Positions 19,870-28,654 of a DNA stretch of 64,000 bases are shown here, piece after piece. Within the stretch, counting starts at the first letter, position 1; each line of letters begins with the position of its first letter. The stretch covers positions 62,001-126,000 of the forward strand of contig JAKVBH010000014.1 in assembly GCA_022447495.1 (NCBI GenBank), given 5' to 3'. The position numbers and the translations under genes were made by a program. The notes beneath the pieces are model-generated. The model was not told where the DNA came from. It searched no databases and saw nothing but the letters and a program-made list of their open reading frames with translations. The DNA is from Marinovum sp. GTDB lineage: Bacteria; Pseudomonadota; Alphaproteobacteria; Rhodobacterales; Rhodobacteraceae.

Positions 19870-21069
19870 TTAGTCTTCGATCAGTGCCAGGGCGTCGTCC
19901 GGGCTAAGCCCGGTGCGGGTGGCTTCATCCCATGCAGCGCCATGCTCGACAAGATCAAAAGTACCGCCCCGCCCCACCAGCGTATAGTCACACGCCACAC
20001 TCTTCGCACAGCCTTTGGCACATCCCGACACATGCAAATGACGATCAATGGGAACATGTCCCGCCAAACGCCGCGCCAACCCGCGGGTGGGAACACTGGC
20101 CTGGCTACACCCTGGCGCACCAGGACAGGCCGTGACGCGCAGCAATGGGTCATTAGGCTCTAAGATGAGATCAGGATGTGCGGGGACGGTGGTCGCATTT
20201 GGCACGAAAACGGTGCGGTGAGGAGTTATGCGCAGAGGCTCCTCGCCGGCGGCGTCCGCCAGCGCAGTCAAAGCAGCCGCACTCAATTGACCAAAGGCGA
20301 GCGCCACTATGGCGCCGTCTTGAGCCATTCCTTCTTGCCGCCGTTTTGCAGTTTCAAAGGGTGTGACGCTCGGAGTGTCGGGCAATGGCGGAACGGCGCC
20401 ATTTTCCAGATGACGCGCCATACGACCGCGCCCATCCGACCCAACCCCACCAGAGGCCAAGAACCAACTTACCAGCGTAAGCGCGAGTTCGGTTGCCTCA
20501 TCAACATTTGCAACGGACCATCCTTCGGCCTTACCGTCTAGGCGCACGAGCACCCCAGAGGATCCGCGTTCAATACGAATGTCCCCGCTGATGCCCTGCA
20601 GGTGACGTTGGTCTTGCGCATCAATGACGAAGCCAAACTTGCTTGGCAAAGCGGCATAATCGGGCCGCAGCAACCCTGCCATTAGGGCGGCGGCCATGGC
20701 TTCGTGATCAAACGCATCGGACTGCGCCCGATACGGCGTCAGTATGATATTGCGCACATGCTCCGCCGCAGCGCTCTCATCGAGCAGTTCAAGCGCGTCT
20801 AACACGTCAAGAACACGGCCGTGGTCTTCCTCAGCAATCCCGCGCACCTGCACGTTTGCCCGCGACGTCAGTTCAAGCACCCCGGTGCCATAAGTCTGGG
20901 CAAGACCTGCCAACCCAAGTGCCTGTGTCGTGCTCAACTCACCTAACCAAGGTCGGACACGCACGACTAGGCCATCGCCCGACATCATCGGAGTATGCGC
21001 TCCTGGGCACCACCCTTTGACGTCTGGAGCAGACGCAGGTAGGCCGGTTGAACGCGGTACGGCCCTCAT
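19870..21069 (-). CDS. cobG: Precorrin-3B synthase (Fe-S, sulfite/nitrite reductase-like)
   Basis: GWCPGAHTPMMSGDGLVVRVRP; GCSQASVPTRGLARRLAGHVPIDRHLHVSGCAKGCAKS. Confidence 0.92.
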   Translation of the reverse strand: MRAVPRSTGLPASAPDVKGWCPGAHTPMMSGDGLVVRVRPWLGELSTTQALGLAGLAQTYGTGVLELTSRANVQVRGIAEEDHGRVLDVLDALELLDESAAAEHVRNIILTPYRAQSDAFDHEAMAAALMAGLLRPDYAALPSKFGFVIDAQDQRHLQGISGDIRIERGSSGVLVRLDGKAEGWSVANVDEATELALTLVSWFLASGGVGSDGRGRMARHLENGAVPPLPDTPSVTPFETAKRRQEGMAQDGAIVALAFGQLSAAALTALADAAGEEPLRITPHRTVFVPNATTVPAHPDLILEPNDPLLRVTACPGAPGCSQASVPTRGLARRLAGHVPIDRHLHVSGCAKGCAKSVACDYTLVGRGGTFDLVEHGAAWDEATRTGLSPDDALALIED

Positions 21070-24000
21070 GCCGCTCCCTCAAGGATGGCGCGGGTTGTGT
21101 TGCGCCGCGTGGTCCAGAGTCCCGCCTCATGAAGCGCCGCGAACCGATCTCTTAGGGCCGCCAATGCTTCTGGATTTGCCACCTCCATGAACTCAACGAC
21201 ATCCGATTGGCCAAGGGTCGTCTCAAAATAGAGATCAAAGAGATGGTCTGGCACCACACCCGCCAATTGAGCAAAGGCCGACATATTCTCCAAAGTCGTG
21301 GCTATCTCTGCGGCCCCACGATAGCCGTGGCGTTGCATCCCCGCGATCCATGCAGGGTTTGCGGCACGTGCTTGGACCACCCGGGCAATCTCTTCGGTCA
21401 AGCCTCGGGCCCTTGGCCTTCTGGGATCTGTCGTATCAAGATGCACCAAATTGGCGTGCCCCCCGGTCACCGATTGCGCCGCGGCAAATCCGGCTTCGTG
21501 GCTAGCATAGTCCTCTGACAATAGAAGATCTGTCTCAGCCAAGTCTTGGACATGCACAAAGCTCTGTGCCTCTGCCACACGCGCGCGAATGCCGTCTGCG
21601 TCTTGGACGGCATCACCGCTGTCGAAACTCCAAGAGGACGCCTTAAGCCATGCTTCGCCAGCGGCCTGGCGCGCCTCAGCTCCGTATTCGCTGAGATGTG
21701 GCCCAAGTCCGGCGCCGTAACTCCCCGGTTGCGGCCCGAACACACGCGATGATGCCAGCCCCACGAAGGGGTTCCAATCCGCAGCCTCATCCCTGGCAGC
21801 CAAGGCTTTCACCGCCTGTCCATAGAGCACCGGCAAATTCGGAAAGACATCCCGAAAAAGGCCAGAGATGCGCAAGGTTACATCGACACGCGGATGGTCC
21901 AACTCGGCAATCGGCACAATGTCAAACCCACCTACGCGTTCGGATCCTGCATCCCATTTTGGCCGCACACCCATGAGTGCCAGCGCCATGGCAAACTCTT
22001 CTCCCGCCGTGCGCATCGTGGCCGAACCCCACAGGTCGACAACCAGATGACGCAAGTAATCTCCCTCGTCCTGCATATGCCGTCGTATGACCTCAGTTGC
22101 CATTGCTTGACCTTGGGCAAAGGCATTGCGGCTGGGCACGGCTCTTGGGTCCACAGCAAACAAGTTACGACCTGTTGGCAAAACATCGCTGCGACCGCGG
22201 TGAGGTGATCCCGCAGGGCCCGCATCGATGCGTCGGCCCGTCAAAGCGGCTGGCAAGGCGGCACGCTCGGACGCTATGGACATCTTAGTGTCAAAGACAT
22301 CCTCGGACCCTGACACGCGTCCCCAAACGTGCAATCCGTCTCCAAATACGCTGTCTTTGACGTCACAGACAAACCGATCAATCCGCGTGATCGCCTCTGC
22401 TTCGCACGAGCCTGACGTAATGCCGAGATCAGCCTCCACACCCAATACCTGTGCTTCAAGTCGGATGGACTGCATCAAACGATCGCGGCGCTTGGGGTCC
22501 AAACCGTCCGCATTTGAAAACTCATCCAAAAGCGCTTCAAGCGACGCCAATCGATCCGGCGTACCACTTTGCCTCAAAGGCGGTGGGATATGGCCCAGTG
22601 TCATGGCCCCCAACCGCCGCTTCGCTTGCGCCGCCTCACCGGGGTCGTTCACAATGAACGGATAAAGACATGGCACATCCCCCACGAGTGCCTCAGGCCA
22701 GCACGCGTTGGAAAGCGCGACCGCTTTACCCGGCAACCACTCCAAGGTCCCATGAGCGCCGATATGGATCAACGCATCGCAGTGCTGCTGCATCCATAGG
22801 TAAAAGGCGACATAGCCGTGGCGCGGCACGCGAGAAAGATCGTGATACTCATCATCGCGTCGTCTGGGCAAACCCCGCTCCGGCTGAAGCGCGATCCACG
22901 CGTCGCCGTGACGCAAGACAGGCAAGGTGATGTGACTGTCCACAACATCTTCAGAAGCTAGAACCGGCCCCCATGCCGCCTCTAGTTCGTCCCGCAAAGC
23001 TTGTGGCAGCTCCGCCAATGCCGCTTCATATTTTTCCACAGGCCACTGCAGTTGCGTGCCTTTGATGGCCTCAATCGACAAAGGTTCCGCTTGTGCCGAA
23101 AGGCCCAGATCTTCTGCGATAGCATCTGCTGACGCTACGGCATCAAGACCGACGGCATGGGCCATGTTCCATGTGCGCCCCGGGTAGGTAGAGAGCACCA
23201 ACACCACGCGAGGCTTGTTCATCTGTGAGAGCCGATACCAAGACGCCACCCGGCGCACCACCGACGCAACACGGTCCGGCGCCGCGCGGTGCATATAACG
23301 CGCATATTGCAAATCAGGATCTTTTGGCTGCGGCTCCTTGAACGATACCACACCGGCAAAGAGCCGCCCGTCAACTTCGGGCATGACAACATGCATCGCC
23401 AAATCCGCAGGAGATAATCCACGATCTGCCTCGCACCATGCTTGCTCCGTGGCATTGGACAGCGCCACCTGAAACACCGGCACGCACGCGCTATCCAAAG
23501 GCGAGGCGCCACCATCGACTTTGCCCGAAAAAGCGGTGGCATTCACAATTGCGACAGGTCCCAACTCAGGAAGCACATCTCTGAGCCACGCTCCAGCGTC
23601 TGTGGCCTTTAGCGAAGGTACAAAAAGCCCAATCGCATCGAACCCCTCCACATGAAGGCCATCAAGAAGAGCATCCACCGCTCCCATATCCGCTGCAACT
23701 AGATACGAGCGATAAAAGACAACACAAACTCGAGGCTTCCTCTTGCTCACAATACCCTCGGGGGAGACGCCATCGGCGTCGGGGGGCAGACAGCCCCCCT
23801 CTTTGATCAAAGTCCTCAGATACGGTTCAGTCAGGAGACCGTCGGTACGTGTCCAGGCCCCAAATGCGGGGAGCGATTTGGCACCAGACACCGGCGCCGC
23901 ATAGAGCCCAGCGGCCAGCGCAAGCTGCGCCAGGGCCGCCTGCGCTGCGACCGCCCCTCCGGCATCACAAAGCTTGGACAACTGCCGCAACGTCGACACA

Positions 24001-24392
24001 GGAAGCGTCGACATTTCGTCCAACCGCGGATCTTCTCGGCCATCCGCTGGCACCACCGCCAGAGCAATTCCGCGTGCGCGCGCCACCTCTGCGACTTGTT
24101 GCAGCCCATACGACCAATAGGGCACACCCCCGATCAACCGGATCAAGATGCCCTTAGCCCCGCCGAGCGTTTGCGCGATGTATGTATCTACCGAAAGGGG
24201 ATGCTTAAGACCGATGAGATTGGCCAATCGCAACGTTGGCAAAGACCCATTGGCACGGTGCCATCCTGCCGAAAATGCTCCTAGGTCACTGTCAGAAAAA
24301 GACAGAACAACCAAATCCCCCGGACACTGACCCAGATCGACAGGGGTCTCCCCATCTTCCAATCCATGACTTTCGCGGAAAATAACGTGCAT
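21066..24392 (-). CDS. cobN: Cobaltochelatase subunit CobN
   Basis: 1108 aa; NPDLQYARYMHRA-type region, ALIHIGAHGTLEWLPGKAVALSNACWPEALVGDVPCLYPFIVNDPGEAAQAKRR. Confidence 0.95.
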   Translation of the reverse strand: MHVIFRESHGLEDGETPVDLGQCPGDLVVLSFSDSDLGAFSAGWHRANGSLPTLRLANLIGLKHPLSVDTYIAQTLGGAKGILIRLIGGVPYWSYGLQQVAEVARARGIALAVVPADGREDPRLDEMSTLPVSTLRQLSKLCDAGGAVAAQAALAQLALAAGLYAAPVSGAKSLPAFGAWTRTDGLLTEPYLRTLIKEGGCLPPDADGVSPEGIVSKRKPRVCVVFYRSYLVAADMGAVDALLDGLHVEGFDAIGLFVPSLKATDAGAWLRDVLPELGPVAIVNATAFSGKVDGGASPLDSACVPVFQVALSNATEQAWCEADRGLSPADLAMHVVMPEVDGRLFAGVVSFKEPQPKDPDLQYARYMHRAAPDRVASVVRRVASWYRLSQMNKPRVVLVLSTYPGRTWNMAHAVGLDAVASADAIAEDLGLSAQAEPLSIEAIKGTQLQWPVEKYEAALAELPQALRDELEAAWGPVLASEDVVDSHITLPVLRHGDAWIALQPERGLPRRRDDEYHDLSRVPRHGYVAFYLWMQQHCDALIHIGAHGTLEWLPGKAVALSNACWPEALVGDVPCLYPFIVNDPGEAAQAKRRLGAMTLGHIPPPLRQSGTPDRLASLEALLDEFSNADGLDPKRRDRLMQSIRLEAQVLGVEADLGITSGSCEAEAITRIDRFVCDVKDSVFGDGLHVWGRVSGSEDVFDTKMSIASERAALPAALTGRRIDAGPAGSPHRGRSDVLPTGRNLFAVDPRAVPSRNAFAQGQAMATEVIRRHMQDEGDYLRHLVVDLWGSATMRTAGEEFAMALALMGVRPKWDAGSERVGGFDIVPIAELDHPRVDVTLRISGLFRDVFPNLPVLYGQAVKALAARDEAADWNPFVGLASSRVFGPQPGSYGAGLGPHLSEYGAEARQAAGEAWLKASSWSFDSGDAVQDADGIRARVAEAQSFVHVQDLAETDLLLSEDYASHEAGFAAAQSVTGGHANLVHLDTTDPRRPRARGLTEEIARVVQARAANPAWIAGMQRHGYRGAAEIATTLENMSAFAQLAGVVPDHLFDLYFETTLGQSDVVEFMEVANPEALAALRDRFAALHEAGLWTTRRNTTRAILEGAA

Positions 24393-24435
24393 CGGTGGAC
24401 CTGCTCAGTAGGGCGGGATCCACCCCGCCCTTTTT

Positions 24436-25530
24436 CTATTCTGCCGCTTGCGCCTGAGGCGCGAGGACGGCCTCAATGGAAGCACGTTTCACATCATCAT
24501 GCTCAGCGATGACAACCAACCTCCCTTGGCGCGTTTCGTCCGGTTTCCAGGGGCGGTCGAACTGATGACGCACACGCGCACCCACAGCTTGCACCAAGAG
24601 ACGCAGCGGCTTGCCTTTCACGCTGGCATAACCCTTTACACGCAAAATGTTTTTCGAGGTCGCCAGTGCCTCTATCCGGGCCACAAGCTCCATGGGATCG
24701 GAAATCTCAGGGATATCAACGACAATGGAGTCGAAATCGTCGTGATCATGATCATGGTGATGAGGGTGATCATCGCCATTATCCTGGTGGTGATGGTGAT
24801 CTTCATGGTGGCTGGGGCGTGCATCCATGTCATCTTCAGCGGCAGCCTCCAATCCCAAGATGACACGTGGGTCCACCACACCCTCGGCCACTTCGACGAC
24901 TGGCAGTGGACGCGGTGCTTGGGCCGCGATCATCGCCTTGGCTTTTTCGACCCCGGACGCACCCGCCAAATCAGGCTTTGTGAGTAGGATGATGTCCGCG
25001 CAAGCAATTTGGTCTTCAAAGACCTCGGAGAGCGGCGTCTCATGATCCAAACTATCATCGGCGGCCCGTTGCGCATCTACTGCCGCAACGTCAGGCGCAA
25101 ACCGACCCGATGCGACGGCTTCTGCATCTGCCAAGGCAATTACACCGTCCACGGTGATTTTCGATCGGATATCAGGCCAATCAAAAGCTTTAAGCAGCGG
25201 CTTGGGCAATGCGAGGCCAGAGGTCTCGATCAAGATATGCTCAGGCCGCGGCTCCAACGCCATCAGGGCTTCGATCGTAGGAATGAAGTCATCAGCGACG
25301 GTGCAGCAAATGCATCCATTGGCCAATTCCATTATGTTCTCCGCCGGGCAATCCGGGATCGCACAACTTTTGAGGATGTCACCATCGACACCCACATCGC
25401 CAAATTCGTTGACCACAACCGCCAACCGCTTGCCTCCGGGGTTTTGAATCAAGTGCGAGATCAAGGTGGTCTTACCCGACCCCAAAAAGCCTGTGACCAC
25501 AGTGACAGGTAGTTTTGCCAAATCAGCCAT
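24436..25530 (-). CDS. cobW: CobW-type G3E GTPase (cobalamin biosynthesis)
   Basis: VTVVTGFLGSGKTTLISHL; CICC; His-rich linker HHEDHHHHQDNGDDHPHHHDHDHDD. Confidence 0.93.
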   Translation of the reverse strand: MADLAKLPVTVVTGFLGSGKTTLISHLIQNPGGKRLAVVVNEFGDVGVDGDILKSCAIPDCPAENIMELANGCICCTVADDFIPTIEALMALEPRPEHILIETSGLALPKPLLKAFDWPDIRSKITVDGVIALADAEAVASGRFAPDVAAVDAQRAADDSLDHETPLSEVFEDQIACADIILLTKPDLAGASGVEKAKAMIAAQAPRPLPVVEVAEGVVDPRVILGLEAAAEDDMDARPSHHEDHHHHQDNGDDHPHHHDHDHDDFDSIVVDIPEISDPMELVARIEALATSKNILRVKGYASVKGKPLRLLVQAVGARVRHQFDRPWKPDETRQGRLVVIAEHDDVKRASIEAVLAPQAQAAE

Positions 25531-25541
25531 CGGTATCCCCT

Positions 25542-25937
25542 CTACGTCAGTTTCGGCACGGCAGGTGCCACGGGCGGTACGCGCGCGATGCAGTTGCGTT
25601 TGAAATGGTCCGGTCGCTGGCGCCACGGGATCACCCCATCTTTGGTGTCATGATATAGCCCAACACCGTCCACCAAAGTGTCTATATCCGACGCCTCATG
25701 CAGGTTTCCGTACACATAGGTCCAACGCGCATCGCCCCCTCGCATCACAACCGAACACCCCTGCGAGCAATTTTGCAGACACTCAACCGCAGACACAGTG
25801 ATCCCAGGATCGAGTTCTCGTTCTGCGATTGCCTGAAACAACACCGCACCCGGGCGATCGCCACCTTCGGCGACCTCGGTTCCACGTCGACACTTCACAC
25901 AAATCAAAAGCTCCGCCGGAGCCAGTCCGTCCATCAT
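25542..25937 (-). CDS. DUF1636 family putative metal-binding protein
   Basis: LLICVKCRRGTEVAEGG...AVECLQNCSQGCSVVMRGGDARWTYVYGNL; GGAGG RBS before ATG; first gene after riboswitch. Confidence 0.85.
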   Translation of the reverse strand: MMDGLAPAELLICVKCRRGTEVAEGGDRPGAVLFQAIAERELDPGITVSAVECLQNCSQGCSVVMRGGDARWTYVYGNLHEASDIDTLVDGVGLYHDTKDGVIPWRQRPDHFKRNCIARVPPVAPAVPKLT

Positions 25938-25979
25938 CTTATCCTCCTCCGGGGCACCCCGCCCGGGTTGTTGCGTTGG

Positions 25980-26145
25980 GGATGGCAGGTCTCCTGGCTC
26001 GCGGGTCAAAGCTCTCTTTGCGCCTTCCCGGGGATGGCCCCAGTGGGTGTGCAAAGATCGCTCGCCGCTTACAGTTGCGGGGGCAGCCGCGGCTTTGGAG
26101 ACATCTCCGCACCGCTGTTCCCTCTTCGGCCCCAAAGGGGCACCA
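25980..26145 (-). promoter_or_regulatory. Cobalamin (B12) riboswitch
   Basis: Minus strand contains GCCCCCGCAACTGTAAGCGGCGAGC (B12 box), CCACTGGGGCCATCCCCGGGAAGGCGC and GAGCCAGGAGACCTGCC, all in canonical order, upstream of DUF1636-cobW. Confidence 0.95.
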
Positions 26146-26272
26146 TCACCAACGACATTGCTCAGGCGTAGAGCGAAAAGTCAACGGGCGCTAAACCACT
26201 ACGGTTGACGTATCTGGACCTTTCAGCCACCTGTGGAGTTCGAATCCTGGAGCAGACCCCGAGGAGCCCATC

Positions 26273-26896
26273 ATGACCGAAACCCAAGAGGACAAATCAG
26301 CCCGTCACAACGCCAAGATGAAAAAGATCAAGGCAGCCCGCGACAAGATGATGGAGACCAAGACCGAAAAAAAAGGACTCATCATGGTCCACACCGGCCC
26401 CGGCAAGGGCAAAAGTTCCAGCGGGTTTGGCATGATGATGCGCTGCATTGCCCACGGCATGCCGGCCGCAGTGGTGCAATTCATCAAGGGCAATTGGGAA
26501 ACCGGCGAAAAGACATTCCTGCGCGAACGCTTTGCTGATGAGGTGAAATTCTTTGTTTCTGGCGAAGGTTTTACCTGGGAAACCCAAGACCGCGACCGCG
26601 ACATCGCCGCCGCAGAGAATGGCTGGAAAATCGCCAAAGAGCAGATCCTCGACCCCGAGATCCAGTTCGTCATGCTCGATGAAATCAACATCGCGCTGCG
26701 CTATGATTACCTTGACATTGATGAGGTGGTGGATTTTCTCATGACCCAAAAACCAGAGATGACACACGTCCTCCTCACCGGGCGCAACGCCAAACCGGAG
26801 CTGATCGAAGCCGCCGATTTGGTCACCGAGATGACCCTGGTCAAACACCCGTTCAAAGACCTCGGCGTCAAAGCACAGCGCGGCGTGGAGTTTTGA
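26273..26896 (+). CDS. cobO: Cob(I)yrinic acid a,c-diamide adenosyltransferase
   Basis: KKGLIMVHTGPGKGKSSSGFGMMMRCIAHGM; corrinoid adenosyltransferase BtuR/CobO family. Confidence 0.95.
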   Translation: MTETQEDKSARHNAKMKKIKAARDKMMETKTEKKGLIMVHTGPGKGKSSSGFGMMMRCIAHGMPAAVVQFIKGNWETGEKTFLRERFADEVKFFVSGEGFTWETQDRDRDIAAAENGWKIAKEQILDPEIQFVMLDEINIALRYDYLDIDEVVDFLMTQKPEMTHVLLTGRNAKPELIEAADLVTEMTLVKHPFKDLGVKAQRGVEF

Positions 26897-26899
26897 TCC

Positions 26900-27361
26900 A
26901 TGCCCCGCGTCGACAGACCGGACATCAGGAGGGGTGATGATGATTTCGGTCGCTTTAAGGCCGAACTCCTCCTCGATAACGTTGGCTTGACGCAATTTGC
27001 CGTGTTCAATGAAACGCTGTGGCCTGGCAGAGTGTCGTCCAAATCCCATTGGCAGGCGCAAGAAGACCAAATGGTCTATGTGCTTGAGGGAAACGTCACT
27101 TTGATCGAAGACGGCGTGGCGACGGACCTCTCCTCTGGCCAGGCGGCGACCTTCAAAGCTAACGTCCCAGTGGGCCACCACCTAGGGAATCGCACCGGCA
27201 CACCGGTGTGCTACTTCGTGATCGGCACGCGCTCCCCGACGGAGAAAGTCAAATACCCGACTACGAGCGAGACCGTCACCATCGACGCCGACGAGAAAAT
27301 ACATCGCGATGCCACCGGCACGGTCACTCGGCGCGTGCTAGACACGCGCAAAGTGACATGA
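26900..27361 (+). CDS. Cupin-domain protein (mannose-6-phosphate isomerase type II-like)
   Basis: RPWG-like core LWPGRVSSKSHWQAQEDQMVYVLEGNVTLIEDGV...; starts 3 bp after cobO stop. Confidence 0.75.
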   Translation: MPRVDRPDIRRGDDDFGRFKAELLLDNVGLTQFAVFNETLWPGRVSSKSHWQAQEDQMVYVLEGNVTLIEDGVATDLSSGQAATFKANVPVGHHLGNRTGTPVCYFVIGTRSPTEKVKYPTTSETVTIDADEKIHRDATGTVTRRVLDTRKVT

Positions 27362-27389
27362 ACATCTTCACGCAACTCCCAGGGATGCC

Positions 27390-27857
27390 ATGATCATCGG
27401 CCACCTCCCCGCAGGTTATCTCCTGGCCAAAGCCTTGAGACGCCCGTTTGACGAAGATCCGGTGATCTTCTGGGGCATTACCGCGGGGGCCGCCGCACCT
27501 GATTTTGACATGTTGTGGTTTCTGTTCGTTGACGGTGGCACGGTGCATCACCACACCTACATCACCCACGACCCAACGATTTGGCTGGGCGTGCTGGTCT
27601 TGGGTATGATCTTGGCCCGGCGAAGCCTCATTGGACTAGGGATCGGTGCGGTATTTCATTTGATGCTCGATACCATCGTTGGCACGATCGAATGGGGGTA
27701 TGGTCGGCTGAGCTTCAGCGGTCCTTTGGTGGAGGTTCCAGAGGCGCAAAGTCACTGGGTTCTGAACTGTCTGTTGCATTGGACCTTTGCGGTCGAGATT
27801 GCCATCACACTGAGCGCGTTGGGGCTTTTGTGGTGGTCGATGAGGACACTGGGATGA
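27390..27857 (+). CDS. Integral membrane protein, possibly related to membrane-bound metal-dependent hydrolase-like (YdjM/DUF457-like) proteins
   Basis: 155 aa, several hydrophobic segments; conserved-looking GHLPAGYL, TAGAAAPDFDM, HHHTYITHDP, FHLMLDTI. Confidence 0.6.
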   Translation: MIIGHLPAGYLLAKALRRPFDEDPVIFWGITAGAAAPDFDMLWFLFVDGGTVHHHTYITHDPTIWLGVLVLGMILARRSLIGLGIGAVFHLMLDTIVGTIEWGYGRLSFSGPLVEVPEAQSHWVLNCLLHWTFAVEIAITLSALGLLWWSMRTLG

Positions 27858-28654
27858 GCGTAAACGTCGTTTCCTATCAGTTACGCAAGGGGCGCTCAGT
27901 GGCCGCTTGGCCCAAGATCAAAATCGCCGTTCTGGCGGATCTGCACGCCTGTTGGCCTGCGATGACCAACACCAAAGTGCGCCAGATCATCAAGCAAACC
28001 AACGCGTTACGTCCTGATTTGATCTGCATGCTCGGCGATTATGTCGGTCACTCCTTGGGCTGTGTTGCCGCAGAACCTGAAGCCGTGGCGACCGCGCTGA
28101 CCCAACTCAGAGCCCCGCTTGGCGTTTATGGCGTATTTGGCAATCACGATTGGTGGGACGACAAAGAGGCCAGCCGCCAGCGCCTCAATGACACCAAATG
28201 GCACCGCGCCTTTGCCGCCGCTGGGCTCAAAATGCTCTGCAATGATGCCGTCGTCATCGACACGCCCAAAGGCGGGTTCTCACTGGCAGGGCTCGACAGC
28301 CAACGCGCCTATCGCTTGGGACCCAGCCGTGATCACATCGGCGCGGCGAACCTCGACGTGACGCTCACAAAACTGCACCGCGAACGTACCACGATCCTTA
28401 TGGCCCACGAACCAGACATCTTCTTTGACTTGCCGGACTACATCGGCCTGACGTTAGCAGGACATACCCACGGCGGTCAGATACGTCTGCTCGGGCGGCC
28501 TTGGGTGGTGCCCTCCAACTACGGCACTGCGCTGGCCTATGGACACTACGAACAAGGCAACAAACAGATGGTCGTCTCGGGCGGCCTTGGCACTTCGGGC
28601 CTGCCCCTTCGGATCGGTATGCCTCCAGAGATTACGATGGTGGAACTGATATGA
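27854..28654 (+). CDS. Calcineurin-like metallophosphoesterase
   Basis: [48 protein letters not shown] motifs. Confidence 0.92.
   Translation: MSVNVVSYQLRKGRSVAAWPKIKIAVLADLHACWPAMTNTKVRQIIKQTNALRPDLICMLGDYVGHSLGCVAAEPEAVATALTQLRAPLGVYGVFGNHDWWDDKEASRQRLNDTKWHRAFAAAGLKMLCNDAVVIDTPKGGFSLAGLDSQRAYRLGPSRDHIGAANLDVTLTKLHRERTTILMAHEPDIFFDLPDYIGLTLAGHTHGGQIRLLGRPWVVPSNYGTALAYGHYEQGNKQMVVSGGLGTSGLPLRIGMPPEITMVELI

Noticed and set aside
24720-24830. Low-complexity cat/gat-rich repeat (tgatcatgatcatggtgatga...)
   Set aside because: It encodes the His/Asp-rich linker of CobW, common in the family; not an independent element.
26225-26255. tRNA T-arm-like string gtggagttcgaatcctggagc upstream of cobO
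   Set aside because: Stem does not pair well and no acceptor/anticodon arms are found around it; treated as coincidence.
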